A stretch of 64,000 nucleotides of DNA from CBDDBX01 sp965225955 (GCA_965225955.1 CBDDBX010000006.1:62001-126000), one strand, 5' to 3'. Positions 16,794 to 26,702 are shown, counted from the stretch's first letter. Numbers and translations: made by a program. The notes: generated from the letters alone by a model not told the origin.

Positions 16794-17410
16794 TTTATCT
16801 AACAAATGCCCTCTACTGGGTCTCTACAGGCCTGCTTATCCCTACAATAGTTATGCTTCTACTTGCATTCATCACATCCCTTCTCCTTATTGGCGGATTC
16901 TACGGACAGTTTCTGAATAGAAAAAAACTGAGAAATAAAATCAAAAGCCTTGAGAATAAAGTAAAAGCGAAAGAACTTAACCCTGAAAAAGATCTTGACT
17001 TCAGAGAAGATCCTGCACTCTGCGCATGCCTTGGAATCGTTGTAAAAGAGAACAAGGAGATTGCAGCCAAAGCAATTGCTGACTTTGAAATTGAACAGGA
17101 TAAAGATCTCAACAAAACAAGAATTCTTACAAGAACAGGCCCAATGCTTGGACTTATGGGCACACTCATACCTATGGGACCCGCTTTAACAGGCCTCGCT
17201 TCAGGCGATATTGCATCAATGGCACTTAATATGCAGGTTGCATTCTCTACTACAGTAGTGGGAATCTTTATTGGAGCTGTAGGCTATATTCTTAACTCAG
17301 TAAAAGAGAGATGGGCAGAAGAGAACCTCAACACACTTCACTTCTTCTTTGACTGTAACTGTAACGAAGAAAAAGGCTGTAGATGTGAAGGAGCAGCTCA
17401 TGTATCGTAG
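16790..17410 (+). CDS. MotA/TolQ/ExbB-family proton channel (HmuU-like)
   Basis: A 206-residue protein with an N-terminal transmembrane helix, a basic cytoplasmic stretch and two C-terminal helices in the family pattern (RTGPMLGLMGTLIPMGPALTGLASGDIASMALNMQVAFSTTVVGIFIGAVGYI read in segments 120-170). Such channels use the proton gradient to drive TonB/TolA-type proteins. Its partner is presumably the DUF2149 protein encoded next, which takes the place of ExbD. The C-terminus has a small Cys cluster (DCNCNEEKGCRCEG), an unusual feature that could bind metal. Overlaps both neighbours by a few nt. Confidence 0.85.
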   Translation: MIYLTNALYWVSTGLLIPTIVMLLLAFITSLLLIGGFYGQFLNRKKLRNKIKSLENKVKAKELNPEKDLDFREDPALCACLGIVVKENKEIAAKAIADFEIEQDKDLNKTRILTRTGPMLGLMGTLIPMGPALTGLASGDIASMALNMQVAFSTTVVGIFIGAVGYILNSVKERWAEENLNTLHFFFDCNCNEEKGCRCEGAAHVS

Positions 17411-17726
17411 CCGGAGTATAAGAAAAAAAAAGAGAGAGGACAGCGATCCTCTCTCAGGTATGGCCAACCTTTTTGACCTTTCCATGGTTTTTGCCGTCGC
17501 CCTGATGGTAGCTATGGTTACCTATTTTAAAATGTCAGATTTCCTGACAAAAGAGAACGTAACCATCGTAAAGAACCCTGGCAAAAAAAACATGGAGATC
17601 ATAATAAAAAAAGGCAAAAAGATAGAAAAATACAAATCTTCCGGCAAGAAAGGTTCTGGTAAAGGCCGTAAGGTGGGCACAGCTTACGAGCTGGAAAACG
17701 GGGAAATAATATATGTCCCCGAATAA
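17400..17726 (+). CDS. DUF2149 protein (HmuV-like)
   Basis: I start at ATG 17400 (SD GAAGGAG) rather than at the upstream ATG 17349; this gives 108 residues and an 11-nt overlap with the channel gene. The DPLSGMANLFDLSMVFAVAL motif followed by one transmembrane helix (about 20-42) is the DUF2149 signature; a periplasmic domain rich in lysine and glycine follows and ends ELENGEIIYVPE. The ExbD-like topology, one anchor and a periplasmic tail, and the fixed pairing with ExbB and CobN-like genes suggest it is the second subunit of an energising complex. Confidence 0.85.
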   Translation: MYRSRSIRKKKREDSDPLSGMANLFDLSMVFAVALMVAMVTYFKMSDFLTKENVTIVKNPGKKNMEIIIKKGKKIEKYKSSGKKGSGKGRKVGTAYELENGEIIYVPE

Positions 17727-17739
17727 GTTGAGGTAAAAG

Positions 17740-20700
17740 ATGTACAAAAAAAGAAAAATAGTCGGCCTAACATCTCTTGCTGTTATTGCAGCAATATGTG
17801 CAGTATGGTTCATGCTTCTTAGTCCAACAAAGATCTCCTTTGTGAACCTGAGAGATTTTCAGTATGCAGAAATCCTGGACGCAAAGAAAAACAGTTTTAT
17901 TAAAATTGACAGAGTCTCCCTTGAAGCCAAAGAAATGGATAAACTGGGAGATTCAGATGTTATCTTTTTTCTGGGACACGGCCTTACAATCAAGGATGAT
18001 GTTAAAGAAAAGATAATTGAACTGGAAAAAAATGGAGCAAAAGTCCTGATATACGGTTCAACTACACCTGAAAATGACGTATCAAACATAAAAGGAGAAG
18101 AGAAAGAGAAACTTCTCAAATATCTTGGTAATGGAAGTACTGTAAATTACACATCACTTCTCAACTTCTCAAGAAAGTATCTGGATGGAAAGAGTCTCTT
18201 CACAGGAGAGATAAAAGACCCTGTCATCATTCCCAGAGATCATATGTTTCATCTAGGATCAAATGATTACTACAAAAGCGTGAAAGATTATCTGGCTTTT
18301 TATAAAAAAAGCGGTAAATTCAAAGATGGTGCCCAGAAAGTTGCTGTATTTACAAGCAACATAGGCCCCAAAACAGGCAAAAGCCATATTACACAACTTA
18401 TAACAGGCCTGGAGAAGAGAAACCTTAATGTTTTCCCTGTAAAAAGCTTCTTTAAGAGACTCCACTTTCTAAAAACAATCAATCCCGATCTGGTAATAAT
18501 AATGCCACATGGCAGGTTTGCTCCAGGCCAGGGTGATGTACTTGTTAAATATCTGAAGGAAAAGAATATTCCCCTTATCTGTCCAATCAACGTTTTTACT
18601 CCTAATGAAAAATGGGAAAAAAGTCAGCAGGGTATGGTTGGTGGGATGCTCAGTCAAAGCATTACAGTACCTGAACTTGATGGAGGAATAGAACCTTTTG
18701 TACTAAGCGCACAGTACAAAAATGACAGAGGCCTTTATATCTTTGAAGCTGTTCCCGGAAGAGTTGAAAAATTCTGTACCAGAGTAGACAACTGGCTCAA
18801 ACTTAAAAGGAAAAAGAACTCAGAAAAGAGACTGGCAATATACTACTATAAAGCTCCTGGGAAAAATGCTCTTGCTGCCGGAGGCCTTGAGGTAGCAGAA
18901 TCTCTATTTAATCTTCTCAGAAGACTTGAAAAAGAAGGATTCAACACAGGTAAATTACCCAAAAACCATAAAGCTCTTCAGCATCTGATTCAGGAGAAAG
19001 GCCCAGTATTGGGAGCTTACGCAAAAGGTGCAATAGACAAGTTCATGAAAAGTGGTTCCCCGGAACTTGTTGATACTGTTACTTACGAAAAGTGGGTTGC
19101 TGAAGCAATGCCTGCAGATCTCTACCGGGATGTTGTCAAACATTATGGAGAGGCTCCCGGAGAGTATCTCAGTCTCACAAAAGACAAGAAGAAATATATT
19201 GGTATTTCAAGAGTCAGATTTGGAAACATCGTAATTCTTCCCCAGCCACTGCCTGGTTACGGAAAGGACGAATCAAAACTGGTACATGGAGTAAAGAAAG
19301 CGCCTCCACATACATATATCGCATCCTATCTATGGACGCGATTTGGGTTCAAAGCCGATGCAATGATGCATTTTGGAACTCATGGGAGTCTTGAATTTAC
19401 ACCATGGAAACAGGTAGCTCTGTCTGACTATGACTGGCCGGATGTATTCATTGGAACTCTTCCTCACCTCTATCTCTACACAATAGAAAATATTGGAGAA
19501 GCTATTATTGCTAAAAGAAGAAGTTATGCAGTACTCAATTCACACATAACTCCACCATTTATGGAAGCAGGTCTTACCATAGAGCTCAACGAACTTTTTG
19601 ACCTGACTCATGAATATGAAGATGCACCGGAAAAAGCCCTCCAGCAGAAACACGCTGAACGAATCACCAGAATCACTGATAAGCTCAACATGTGGAAAGA
19701 GATTAACGTTGAGAAACCCAAAGATGTTATGAATGCAGAAGAGATCGAAAAACTCCACAACCATCTCCATGTAGTAAAAACAGAAAAAGTAAGCAGCAGA
19801 CTTTATGTTCTGGGAGACTCCTATACAAAGAAAGAGGCATTTGAAACAGCAAGACTTATTGCAATTGACCCGATCGCCTACTATCTTGAACAGTTACCAG
19901 AGTTCAAAGCTCATAAACATCATGGGCACAACCACCACCATCACAGTACAGCAAAACAGAAAGCTGTCAGAATGGTTGATTCAGTTCTTAAAGGGAAATC
20001 TGAACCCAACGACTATTTCACAGAAAAAGAGCTTACTGAAATTGCCGGCAAAGAAGCAGCTGACAAGAACAGAGGCCCTGAAGATCCTATGGAAGCCATG
20101 ATGGCATCTATGTCAAAGAAAGGCCCAAAATCCCGCATGAAAAAACCAGGAAAACCAGATCTCAGATCTGAACTGGCAAAAACTATCTCTTATGAGAAAA
20201 AGAGAACTTATATAATGGGGCTGAAAGAGTCAGAAGACAAATTCAAAAAAGCTCTGAAACTAACCAACCCTGATGCCCGCAGAAGAATTATGATCTTTGC
20301 CCAGATGAATCCCAAAATGAAAAAAGCTATGGTAACAGCTACGGCAAAAGACATCCTCAGTATAGTAGGCAGAATGAAAAAGGATGCTGTAAAGGCTGAG
20401 GTTTTCAGACTACTGGCAGATAAAGAGTTTATAAACACTTCAGATAAAATAAGAAAAAGAAGAATTGAAACTTCCTGGAACAGGCTGGCACAGACAGAAA
20501 GCCTGAAAATGGCCTCTTATGCTCTCAACGGAACATGGAAAAAGAGAAAGTTTAAACCAGCAGAGCTGGAACTTTTTGTTTCTACACTAAAGCTTCTTAA
20601 AGAGCTCAGCGGAGACTCAATACCTCAGACACTGCAGACCAATACAGCTCTTAAAGCTGTAGTAAAAGCTGCAGTATCCGGCACTACTGATAAAAGCCTG

Positions 20701-22413
20701 AAAGAGGCAGAAAAAATTCTTCAGAAGCATAAACAGAATGAAGCTAAAAGAGTTACCAACCTTAAAAATGTAAGAGACACCCTTCTGGCTCTTAAGAACC
20801 AGAACAGATGGCTTGAAACCACATCAGATATTGAGATGAATTCAATAACAAACCTACTCAATGGAGGATATCTTGCACCTTCTTCAGGAGGAGATCCGCT
20901 CAGAAACCCGGATTCTATTCCCACAGGGCGCAATCTCTTTGCCATTGACGCTGAGAGAACACCTTCAAAATCTTCATGGGAAGTATCAAAACAGATGGTT
21001 AACTCTCTCATTGAGAGGAAGAAAAAAGATACTGGAGCTTATCCTAAGAAAGTAGCTTTTACCTTATGGGGTGGAGAGTTCATCAGAGGAAAAGGGATAA
21101 CTCTTGGGCAGATATTCTATCTTCTTGGTACAGAGCCGGTATGGAACCGAATGGGTAGAGTTCACGATGTTAAGCTGATTCCTTCAGAAAAACTCAATCG
21201 CCCCAGAATTGATGTTATTGTTCAGACATCCGGGCAGTTCAGGGATATTGCTGCCTCAAGACTATATCTGGTTGAAAAAGCAGTGCAGATTGCCTCGGAA
21301 GCAAAAGATGGAGATAAATTCCCCAACTATGTTAAAGAGGGATCAATAGCTGCAGAAAAACTTCTTAAAACCAAAGGAGTCGCTCCTGCAGAAGCAAGAG
21401 AACTGTCTACCGTAAGAGTATTTGGCGGCGCAAACGGTAACTACGGTACAGGAATAATGGGAATGGTTGAAGCAGGAGACACCTGGGAAAAATCTTCAGA
21501 AATTGCCGAAAGATACATAAACAACATGGGAGCAATGTACACAAAAAAAAGATGGGGTTCTTATGTTCCCGGGGCATTTGAAGGAGCTCTTAAGAATACC
21601 GATACAGTAGTGCAGCCAAGGTCTTCAAATGTATCCGGTCCTCTCTCTCTGGATCACGTTTATGAATTCATGGGAGGCATCAACAATGCCGCGAAACACG
21701 TAACCGGCAAAGACCCCTCTGCATACTTCTCAGATCTCAGAGACAAAAACAGACCCGCTGTACAGGGCCTGAAAGAAGCTATCTGGACTGAAGCGAGAGC
21801 AACACTCTACAACCCCGAATATATTAAAGGAGTAATGAAAGGTGACGCAGCTTCAGCTGAAGGTATAGCAGAAGCCATGAGAAACACCTACGGCTGGAAC
21901 GTAATGAAACCCAAAGCTATCGACAAAGAGTTATGGGATGAACTTTACGACACATACATAAAAGATAGTAAAAAACTCGGCGTAGGAAAATTCTTTAAAG
22001 AGAAAAACCCCTATGCTCTCCAGGAGATTACCGCTGTTATGCTGGAATCTGCAAGAAAAGGATTATGGAAAGCAGGTCAGGTTAAAATAGCTGAGCTTTC
22101 AAAACTTCATGCATCGCTGGTTAAAGAGTTTAAACCCGGATGTAGCGGTTTTGTTTGCAACAATGCAAAACTTGCAGCACTAATAAGTGGCAACCTGGAC
22201 AAACAATCTGCAGAAGAGTACAGAAAAGATTTATCTGAAATCAAAGAATCTGTTGGCAAAAAAGAGGCTGATGGAATGAAACTTGAGAAAGAAGAAGTTT
22301 CCTTCAAAAGCATAAAAGAAGTAATGAAAAATAAAACAGCCCTTATTGTTGTTGGTTCATTGATCTTTCTGATTTTTCTTTTTATGTACATAGGAAGAAT
22401 AAGGAAAAAATAG
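17740..22413 (+). CDS. Membrane-anchored CobN/HmuS-type chelatase
   Basis: A 1557-residue protein of the CobN/magnesium-chelatase H family (HTYIASYLWTRFGFKADAMM, FGTHGSLEFTPWKQ, and a late GGANGNYGTGIMGMVEAGD segment). Unlike cytoplasmic CobN it has a transmembrane anchor at each end: residues about 7-28 and about 1532-1551 (ALIVVGSLIFLIFLFMYIG). That puts the ~1500-residue catalytic body in the periplasm if the N-terminus is inside. A His-rich loop (HKHHGHNHHHH) at about 725-736 and a Met/Lys-rich insert follow in the middle. Relatives in hmu loci (HmuS) are linked to removing iron from heme; metal insertion into a corrin is the alternative. No CobS/CobT or ChlI/D ATPase partner is present, and ExbB-like energy coupling could replace it. 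Confidence 0.85.
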   Translation: MYKKRKIVGLTSLAVIAAICAVWFMLLSPTKISFVNLRDFQYAEILDAKKNSFIKIDRVSLEAKEMDKLGDSDVIFFLGHGLTIKDDVKEKIIELEKNGAKVLIYGSTTPENDVSNIKGEEKEKLLKYLGNGSTVNYTSLLNFSRKYLDGKSLFTGEIKDPVIIPRDHMFHLGSNDYYKSVKDYLAFYKKSGKFKDGAQKVAVFTSNIGPKTGKSHITQLITGLEKRNLNVFPVKSFFKRLHFLKTINPDLVIIMPHGRFAPGQGDVLVKYLKEKNIPLICPINVFTPNEKWEKSQQGMVGGMLSQSITVPELDGGIEPFVLSAQYKNDRGLYIFEAVPGRVEKFCTRVDNWLKLKRKKNSEKRLAIYYYKAPGKNALAAGGLEVAESLFNLLRRLEKEGFNTGKLPKNHKALQHLIQEKGPVLGAYAKGAIDKFMKSGSPELVDTVTYEKWVAEAMPADLYRDVVKHYGEAPGEYLSLTKDKKKYIGISRVRFGNIVILPQPLPGYGKDESKLVHGVKKAPPHTYIASYLWTRFGFKADAMMHFGTHGSLEFTPWKQVALSDYDWPDVFIGTLPHLYLYTIENIGEAIIAKRRSYAVLNSHITPPFMEAGLTIELNELFDLTHEYEDAPEKALQQKHAERITRITDKLNMWKEINVEKPKDVMNAEEIEKLHNHLHVVKTEKVSSRLYVLGDSYTKKEAFETARLIAIDPIAYYLEQLPEFKAHKHHGHNHHHHSTAKQKAVRMVDSVLKGKSEPNDYFTEKELTEIAGKEAADKNRGPEDPMEAMMASMSKKGPKSRMKKPGKPDLRSELAKTISYEKKRTYIMGLKESEDKFKKALKLTNPDARRRIMIFAQMNPKMKKAMVTATAKDILSIVGRMKKDAVKAEVFRLLADKEFINTSDKIRKRRIETSWNRLAQTESLKMASYALNGTWKKRKFKPAELELFVSTLKLLKELSGDSIPQTLQTNTALKAVVKAAVSGTTDKSLKEAEKILQKHKQNEAKRVTNLKNVRDTLLALKNQNRWLETTSDIEMNSITNLLNGGYLAPSSGGDPLRNPDSIPTGRNLFAIDAERTPSKSSWEVSKQMVNSLIERKKKDTGAYPKKVAFTLWGGEFIRGKGITLGQIFYLLGTEPVWNRMGRVHDVKLIPSEKLNRPRIDVIVQTSGQFRDIAASRLYLVEKAVQIASEAKDGDKFPNYVKEGSIAAEKLLKTKGVAPAEARELSTVRVFGGANGNYGTGIMGMVEAGDTWEKSSEIAERYINNMGAMYTKKRWGSYVPGAFEGALKNTDTVVQPRSSNVSGPLSLDHVYEFMGGINNAAKHVTGKDPSAYFSDLRDKNRPAVQGLKEAIWTEARATLYNPEYIKGVMKGDAASAEGIAEAMRNTYGWNVMKPKAIDKELWDELYDTYIKDSKKLGVGKFFKEKNPYALQEITAVMLESARKGLWKAGQVKIAELSKLHASLVKEFKPGCSGFVCNNAKLAALISGNLDKQSAEEYRKDLSEIKESVGKKEADGMKLEKEEVSFKSIKEVMKNKTALIVVGSLIFLIFLFMYIGRIRKK

Positions 22414-22426
22414 TCAGGAGGGAGTT

Positions 22427-23539
22427 ATGAGAAAGCGAATCTGGGAAATTTATAAGTTTTTCTTATGCTCAGTTGTAGGGTCGGGGTTAACCCTTAACGA
22501 GCAGAAGAAGATAATGGATAAAGCGGGGCTGGATTATTCCGGCCTCACTCCATTTGATATTCATGAGTACATTATTGATGAAGTCCAGAAAGAGTCCCCC
22601 TTTTCAAAAAGGGTTGAAAAAGCTCTTAATGACAAATTCAGAAAAGCTGTTAACCAGTACAGAAAGTACAGCTCTGAAGAGTGGATTCAGGAACTGAGCG
22701 AAAATCTCTCCTCAAGGCACATTGGCGAAACCGCCTGGATAACAGCAACCTGCATCGACCTTAACTACACAGAAGCAATGAGCATTTTTGGAGATCTCCA
22801 TATTGCAGTTCATGAAGCTGTTCATGGAGTAAGCAATCTTGAAAAAAGAACCCTTCACATGAAAAAAGAGATGGAAGAGCTGGAAAAAAAGTATCTTAAA
22901 ACAACACAGAAACTTGAAGATGAAAGGAAACTTGTTCGAAAACTAAAAACAGAAAAATCCAGTAATCCTGTTCCGGCAGCTCCTAAAGCAGATAAGATAA
23001 AGCATGACAAGCATGAACTGAAAGAGAAACTCAAAAATGCCAGAAGTAAATACGAACAGAGCAAAGAGATGATCAGTCAGCTTCAGGACGAAAAAAAGAG
23101 AAAAAACCGTATAATAATAGACCTTTCAGATGAAATAGAAAGATTGAGAGAGCAGATCAAAGAGATCACCCAGGCAAAACTCGATGTAACCTGTACCGAG
23201 TGCACCATGTCAAACAGACAGGAAAAATCCTGCTGCATGAGAAAAGTGCTAATGGTTGGTGGAATCGAAAAATTCAGAAACCACTATCAGGAAGTAGCAT
23301 CAGAACACAACTGCTCCCTTGAATATCATAGTGGACACTGTCGGGACGGGGAAGTTGATCTGAGCAATAAAATAGGACGATGTGATTTCGTACTCTGCCC
23401 CGTAGACATTAACAGCCATGCTGCCTGCCTTGCAGTAAAAAAATTCTGTAAAAAAATGGACAAAGAGTTTTTCATGCTTAACAGCTCAAGCATAAGCAGC
23501 GTAAGAAAAGCAATCGAAAACTCAGTCTATGGCAATTAA
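22427..23539 (+). CDS. Coiled-coil protein with C-terminal DUF2325 domain
   Basis: A 370-residue cytoplasmic protein. Residues about 1-135 are helical without a recognised domain; about 140-255 form a long coiled coil (KKEMEELEKKYLKTTQKLED). The C-terminus (about 258-368) is DUF2325-like: VLMVGGIEKFRNHYQEVASEH, CDFVLCPVDINSHAACLAVK, FFMLNSSSISSVRKAIE. A cysteine cluster (CTECTMSNRQEKSCCM, about 255-270) separates coil and domain and may bind metal or heme. It closes the Hmu-like operon 13 nt after the chelatase, with a strong SD GGAGGG. Possibly a redox or metal-responsive accessory; function unknown. Confidence 0.7.
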   Translation: MRKRIWEIYKFFLCSVVGSGLTLNEQKKIMDKAGLDYSGLTPFDIHEYIIDEVQKESPFSKRVEKALNDKFRKAVNQYRKYSSEEWIQELSENLSSRHIGETAWITATCIDLNYTEAMSIFGDLHIAVHEAVHGVSNLEKRTLHMKKEMEELEKKYLKTTQKLEDERKLVRKLKTEKSSNPVPAAPKADKIKHDKHELKEKLKNARSKYEQSKEMISQLQDEKKRKNRIIIDLSDEIERLREQIKEITQAKLDVTCTECTMSNRQEKSCCMRKVLMVGGIEKFRNHYQEVASEHNCSLEYHSGHCRDGEVDLSNKIGRCDFVLCPVDINSHAACLAVKKFCKKMDKEFFMLNSSSISSVRKAIENSVYGN

Positions 23540-23573
23540 TTTATAGACAACATACAACAACTCAAAAAAAAGT

Positions 23574-23604
23574 GGAGAAGGCAGGTTCTGAACCTGCCTT
23601 CTCC
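23574..23604. terminator. Strong hairpin after the Hmu-like operon
   Basis: GGAGAAGGCAGGTTC and its complement GAACCTGCCTTCTCC with a 1-nt centre, a 15-bp perfect inverted repeat. A8 precedes it (23564-23571), so the T-run is on the minus strand; on the plus strand no T-run follows. It probably ends the plus-strand operon as a hairpin and blocks minus-strand transcripts. Confidence 0.6.
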
Positions 23605-23619
23605 GAACATCACCCAAAC

Positions 23620-23770
23620 GGGGACGGTACCTAAAAATATATAATTTTTTTTAATCCATCATCCCCCTTAATAAAAGCATTCATCTTCTATATACAGAAA
23701 ACAGGGCCTGTTTTTTTACAATAAATCCCCGAATGTTAATACTATTTTAGATATTTTCAGGTACCGTCCC
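23620..23770. repeat. MITE/REP-like element, copy 1
   Basis: 151 nt bounded by inverted GGGGACGGTACCTAAAAATA and its complement (…TTTTCAGGTACCGTCCC). The AT-rich core is not conserved with copy 2 (36357-36514). No ORF inside. Same terminal words mark both copies, so this is a dispersed non-coding family. Confidence 0.7.
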
Positions 23771-23830
23771 TGTTCATGTCTCTATGTGATAAACTATTAG
23801 TTCGATAGAAAATTATAAGAGGAGAGACAC

Positions 23831-25744
23831 ATGAAATTTTTTCAGAAAATTTTTCTTCTGATGCTGGTACTTACTCTGGTTCTTCCAGCTGCAGATAAGA
23901 AACAGGAGATTCCTGATTATTCAATGACCCCCAGAAAAGATATTCCGGTAAAATTTACCTGGAATGTTGCTGACATTTACAAAGATAAAGCTACATGGTC
24001 AGCTGCTAAAGAAAAAGCCGTTGGAATGATTGGACAGATTGATGCATTGGCCAAAGGCTGGACTTCTTCAGCTGATTCTATGCTGAAACTGCTTAAACAC
24101 AATACAGAGTTGGAGATGATTATTTCAAAACTTTACTCATATGCCAGCCATCAGGGTAATGCAGATATGTCAAATCCTGAGTTTAAGACAATGAAGGGTG
24201 AAGTTATGAACCTTTACGTTGGGCTAAGTTCTAAATTGTCATTTATCGATTCAGATATTCTTTCACTGGGTGAGAAAAAATTCAGAGCTTATCTTAAAGA
24301 GAACAAAGGACTTGCACCTTACAGTTTTGACATTCTTTCTACTTATAGAGCAAAACCACATATTCTACCTGCAGATCAGCAGAAGATTGTTGCCCGCATG
24401 GGACTTTTTTCAGGTATCCCGGGAAAGGCTTCAGGTATACTGAACAATCTGGATATGCCACACACTACAGTAACTCTTTCAAATGGCAAAAAGATTACTC
24501 TGAATTATGCAAATTATGCAAAATACAGAGGATCTGCAAATCCTGCTGACAGAGCTCTTGTGATGAAGAGTTACTGGGATAACCACAGTAAGTTTGCAAA
24601 CACCCATGCTGCACTTATGGATGCTGCAATGAAAAAGCACCATTTTAATGCAACAATCCATAAGTACAAAAACTGCCTTGAAGCAAGGCTTTTTGGCAAC
24701 AACATTGACCCTCTGGTATACACCAATATGGTTAAACAGGTTAAAGCCAATCTTGAACCTATGCACAGATATCTGAAGCTGAAAAAGGAGCTTCTGGGTC
24801 TGAAAGAGCTAAGCTACAACGATATCTATGCTTCAGCTATAAAGAGCGTTAACAAACTTTATCCTTATAAAGAAGCAAGAAAGATGATCACCACAGCTCT
24901 GAAACCTCTGGGCAAGGAGTATATTAAGGGGTTAAATACCGCATTTGATAACCGCTGGGTTGATATCTATCCAAACAAAGGGAAACAGACTGGCGCATAT
25001 TCAGGCGGAGTCTATGGTGTTCACCCTTATATCAAAATGAACTATGACGGTAAATACAGTAATGTATCAACTCTGGCTCATGAACTTGGTCATGCAATGC
25101 ACTCATGGTTCTCAAACAAAGCTCAGCCATACCCAACTTCTCACTATACAACTTTTCTTGCAGAAATGGCTTCAACATTCAATGAGAATATGCTGATGTC
25201 ATACCTGCTGAAACACGAGAAGGACGATCTGCTTAAACTATACCTTCTGGACAGATATTTTGAGCAGTGCAGAGGAACTATCTATCGTCAGGCACTCTTT
25301 GCTGATTTTGAGCACGAAATGCACAAAGCTGTTGAAGCTGGAAAAACCCTGACTCCACAGTGGCTTAATAAAAAATATCTTGAACTTACAAGATTCTACT
25401 ACGGTCACAACAAAGGCATCATGAGGGTTGATGATTACATTCAGAATGAGTGGAGCGGAATCCCCCATTTCTACATGAACTACTATGTATTCACATACAC
25501 AACAGGAATGATTTCATCAATGGCGCTGAACGATATTGTTGAAAAAGAAGGCAAAAAAGGAAGAGATAAGTACCTTACTTTCCTGAAAGCCGGTGGCAGC
25601 AAATTCCCTCTGGATATTCTGAAGGATGCTGGAGTTGACATGACAACTGAAGCTCCATATAAAGCTGCATTTAACAGATTGGGAAGCATTGTTTCTGAAA
25701 TGGAAAAAATAGTACAGAAACTGAAAAAGAAAAACAAGATCTGA
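23831..25744 (+). CDS. pepF: Secreted oligoendopeptidase F (M3 family)
   Basis: A 637-residue zinc metallopeptidase. A signal peptide occupies residues 1-20 (MKFFQKIFLLMLVLTLVLPA), unusual since most PepF enzymes are cytoplasmic. The M3 N-terminal fold (FTWNVADIYKDKATW) is followed by the catalytic motif H417-E418-LG-H421 (LAHELGHAMHSWFS) and downstream FLAEMASTFNENMLM with the third zinc ligand. It would degrade short peptides in the periplasm. SD GAGGAG. Single-gene unit with its own hairpin after the stop. Confidence 0.92.
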   Translation: MKFFQKIFLLMLVLTLVLPAADKKQEIPDYSMTPRKDIPVKFTWNVADIYKDKATWSAAKEKAVGMIGQIDALAKGWTSSADSMLKLLKHNTELEMIISKLYSYASHQGNADMSNPEFKTMKGEVMNLYVGLSSKLSFIDSDILSLGEKKFRAYLKENKGLAPYSFDILSTYRAKPHILPADQQKIVARMGLFSGIPGKASGILNNLDMPHTTVTLSNGKKITLNYANYAKYRGSANPADRALVMKSYWDNHSKFANTHAALMDAAMKKHHFNATIHKYKNCLEARLFGNNIDPLVYTNMVKQVKANLEPMHRYLKLKKELLGLKELSYNDIYASAIKSVNKLYPYKEARKMITTALKPLGKEYIKGLNTAFDNRWVDIYPNKGKQTGAYSGGVYGVHPYIKMNYDGKYSNVSTLAHELGHAMHSWFSNKAQPYPTSHYTTFLAEMASTFNENMLMSYLLKHEKDDLLKLYLLDRYFEQCRGTIYRQALFADFEHEMHKAVEAGKTLTPQWLNKKYLELTRFYYGHNKGIMRVDDYIQNEWSGIPHFYMNYYVFTYTTGMISSMALNDIVEKEGKKGRDKYLTFLKAGGSKFPLDILKDAGVDMTTEAPYKAAFNRLGSIVSEMEKIVQKLKKKNKI

Positions 25745-25768
25745 TCTCATCGGTCAGAACAGAACATT

Positions 25769-25792
25769 GAAGCCACATTCGTGGCTTCTCTC
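25769..25792 (+). terminator. Terminator of the PepF gene
   Basis: GAAGCCAC-ATTC-GTGGCTTC stem-loop followed by a pyrimidine run (TCTCTCT). Confidence 0.6.
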
Positions 25793-25817
25793 TCTGCATA
25801 TACGCAGTATTTAAATA

Positions 25818-26546
25818 TTAATCATTAATACCTTCAAGCATCCATCTGCCATAAGAGTTAACAAAGAAGGGTTCTTCACCAAGAAGGAAATCTTCTCTCA
25901 GCTCCATTCTGTAACGACGGCTCTCCTCTCCCATAGTAAAAATATGGCCTGTTTCAAAATCAGGTTTTTCCTTAATCTGATACATGTTAAAAGCATTAAG
26001 AAGATTGGCTCCATCTTTAAGACCCGTAAGTTTTGAAACACATGAATCAGGTACACCAAAGCTGTGCATTCCACAGGAGTAGTAGTAATTGCTGCTTTTA
26101 ATGAGAGTTACAAGTGAGTTGTACAACTTAACAGTTTCTCCTGAATTGAGATTGTTCATCCATTCAACAATTTCCCAGGCAATTCCACTGGTTTCAACTT
26201 TCACTGCAAAAGCTCCTATAGTAGCCATAATATCTGAAAAGAGCATAAGGTTTTCTCTAAAATTTCCTCCGGCACGCTCCAGCTTAAGATATATGGTATG
26301 CCTGTGGGATGCCAGTTTTATCAACCCCACATCAGATATGCGCCCCTTTCCGGCATATTCAAAAGTAGATCTTATATTTGGATCGTAGTCGTAAATAAAC
26401 ATTTCGGCTTCAAGCTGCTTCTCCATAATCTTAATAGAGTTACCGGAATAGACAACTTCTGATCCGAAATTATTGAAAATTTCTTCTACCACTTTCTCTC
26501 TTGTTTCCCAGGGCCCGGGAAAACCAAGTATTATTTTATCATTCAC
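25818..26546 (-). CDS. DUF4261-like protein
   Basis: A 242-residue soluble protein, GTG start with SD AGGAG. The start MNDKIILGFPGPWETREKVVEEI, the midsection on sensitivity to position in RHTIYLKLERAGG and the C-terminal MYQIKEKPDFETGHIFTMGEE resemble DUF4261 proteins, a family without a known activity. Monocistronic between PepF and the permease gene. Family assignment is from pattern recall only. Confidence 0.45.
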   Translation of the reverse strand: MNDKIILGFPGPWETREKVVEEIFNNFGSEVVYSGNSIKIMEKQLEAEMFIYDYDPNIRSTFEYAGKGRISDVGLIKLASHRHTIYLKLERAGGNFRENLMLFSDIMATIGAFAVKVETSGIAWEIVEWMNNLNSGETVKLYNSLVTLIKSSNYYYSCGMHSFGVPDSCVSKLTGLKDGANLLNAFNMYQIKEKPDFETGHIFTMGEESRRYRMELREDFLLGEEPFFVNSYGRWMLEGIND

Positions 26547-26702
26547 ATCTGACTCCTGTTTAGTTTGTAAATTCTACACCGCCGATTCAACTAATACAAC
26601 CTGAATTCTGCTATAATAATATTCTGAACGGAATATATCTGCAACAGATTCCGCAGGTGAGAATTGCCTGGAATTTATTCCCTTAATCTTTTTTCACAAA
26701 AA

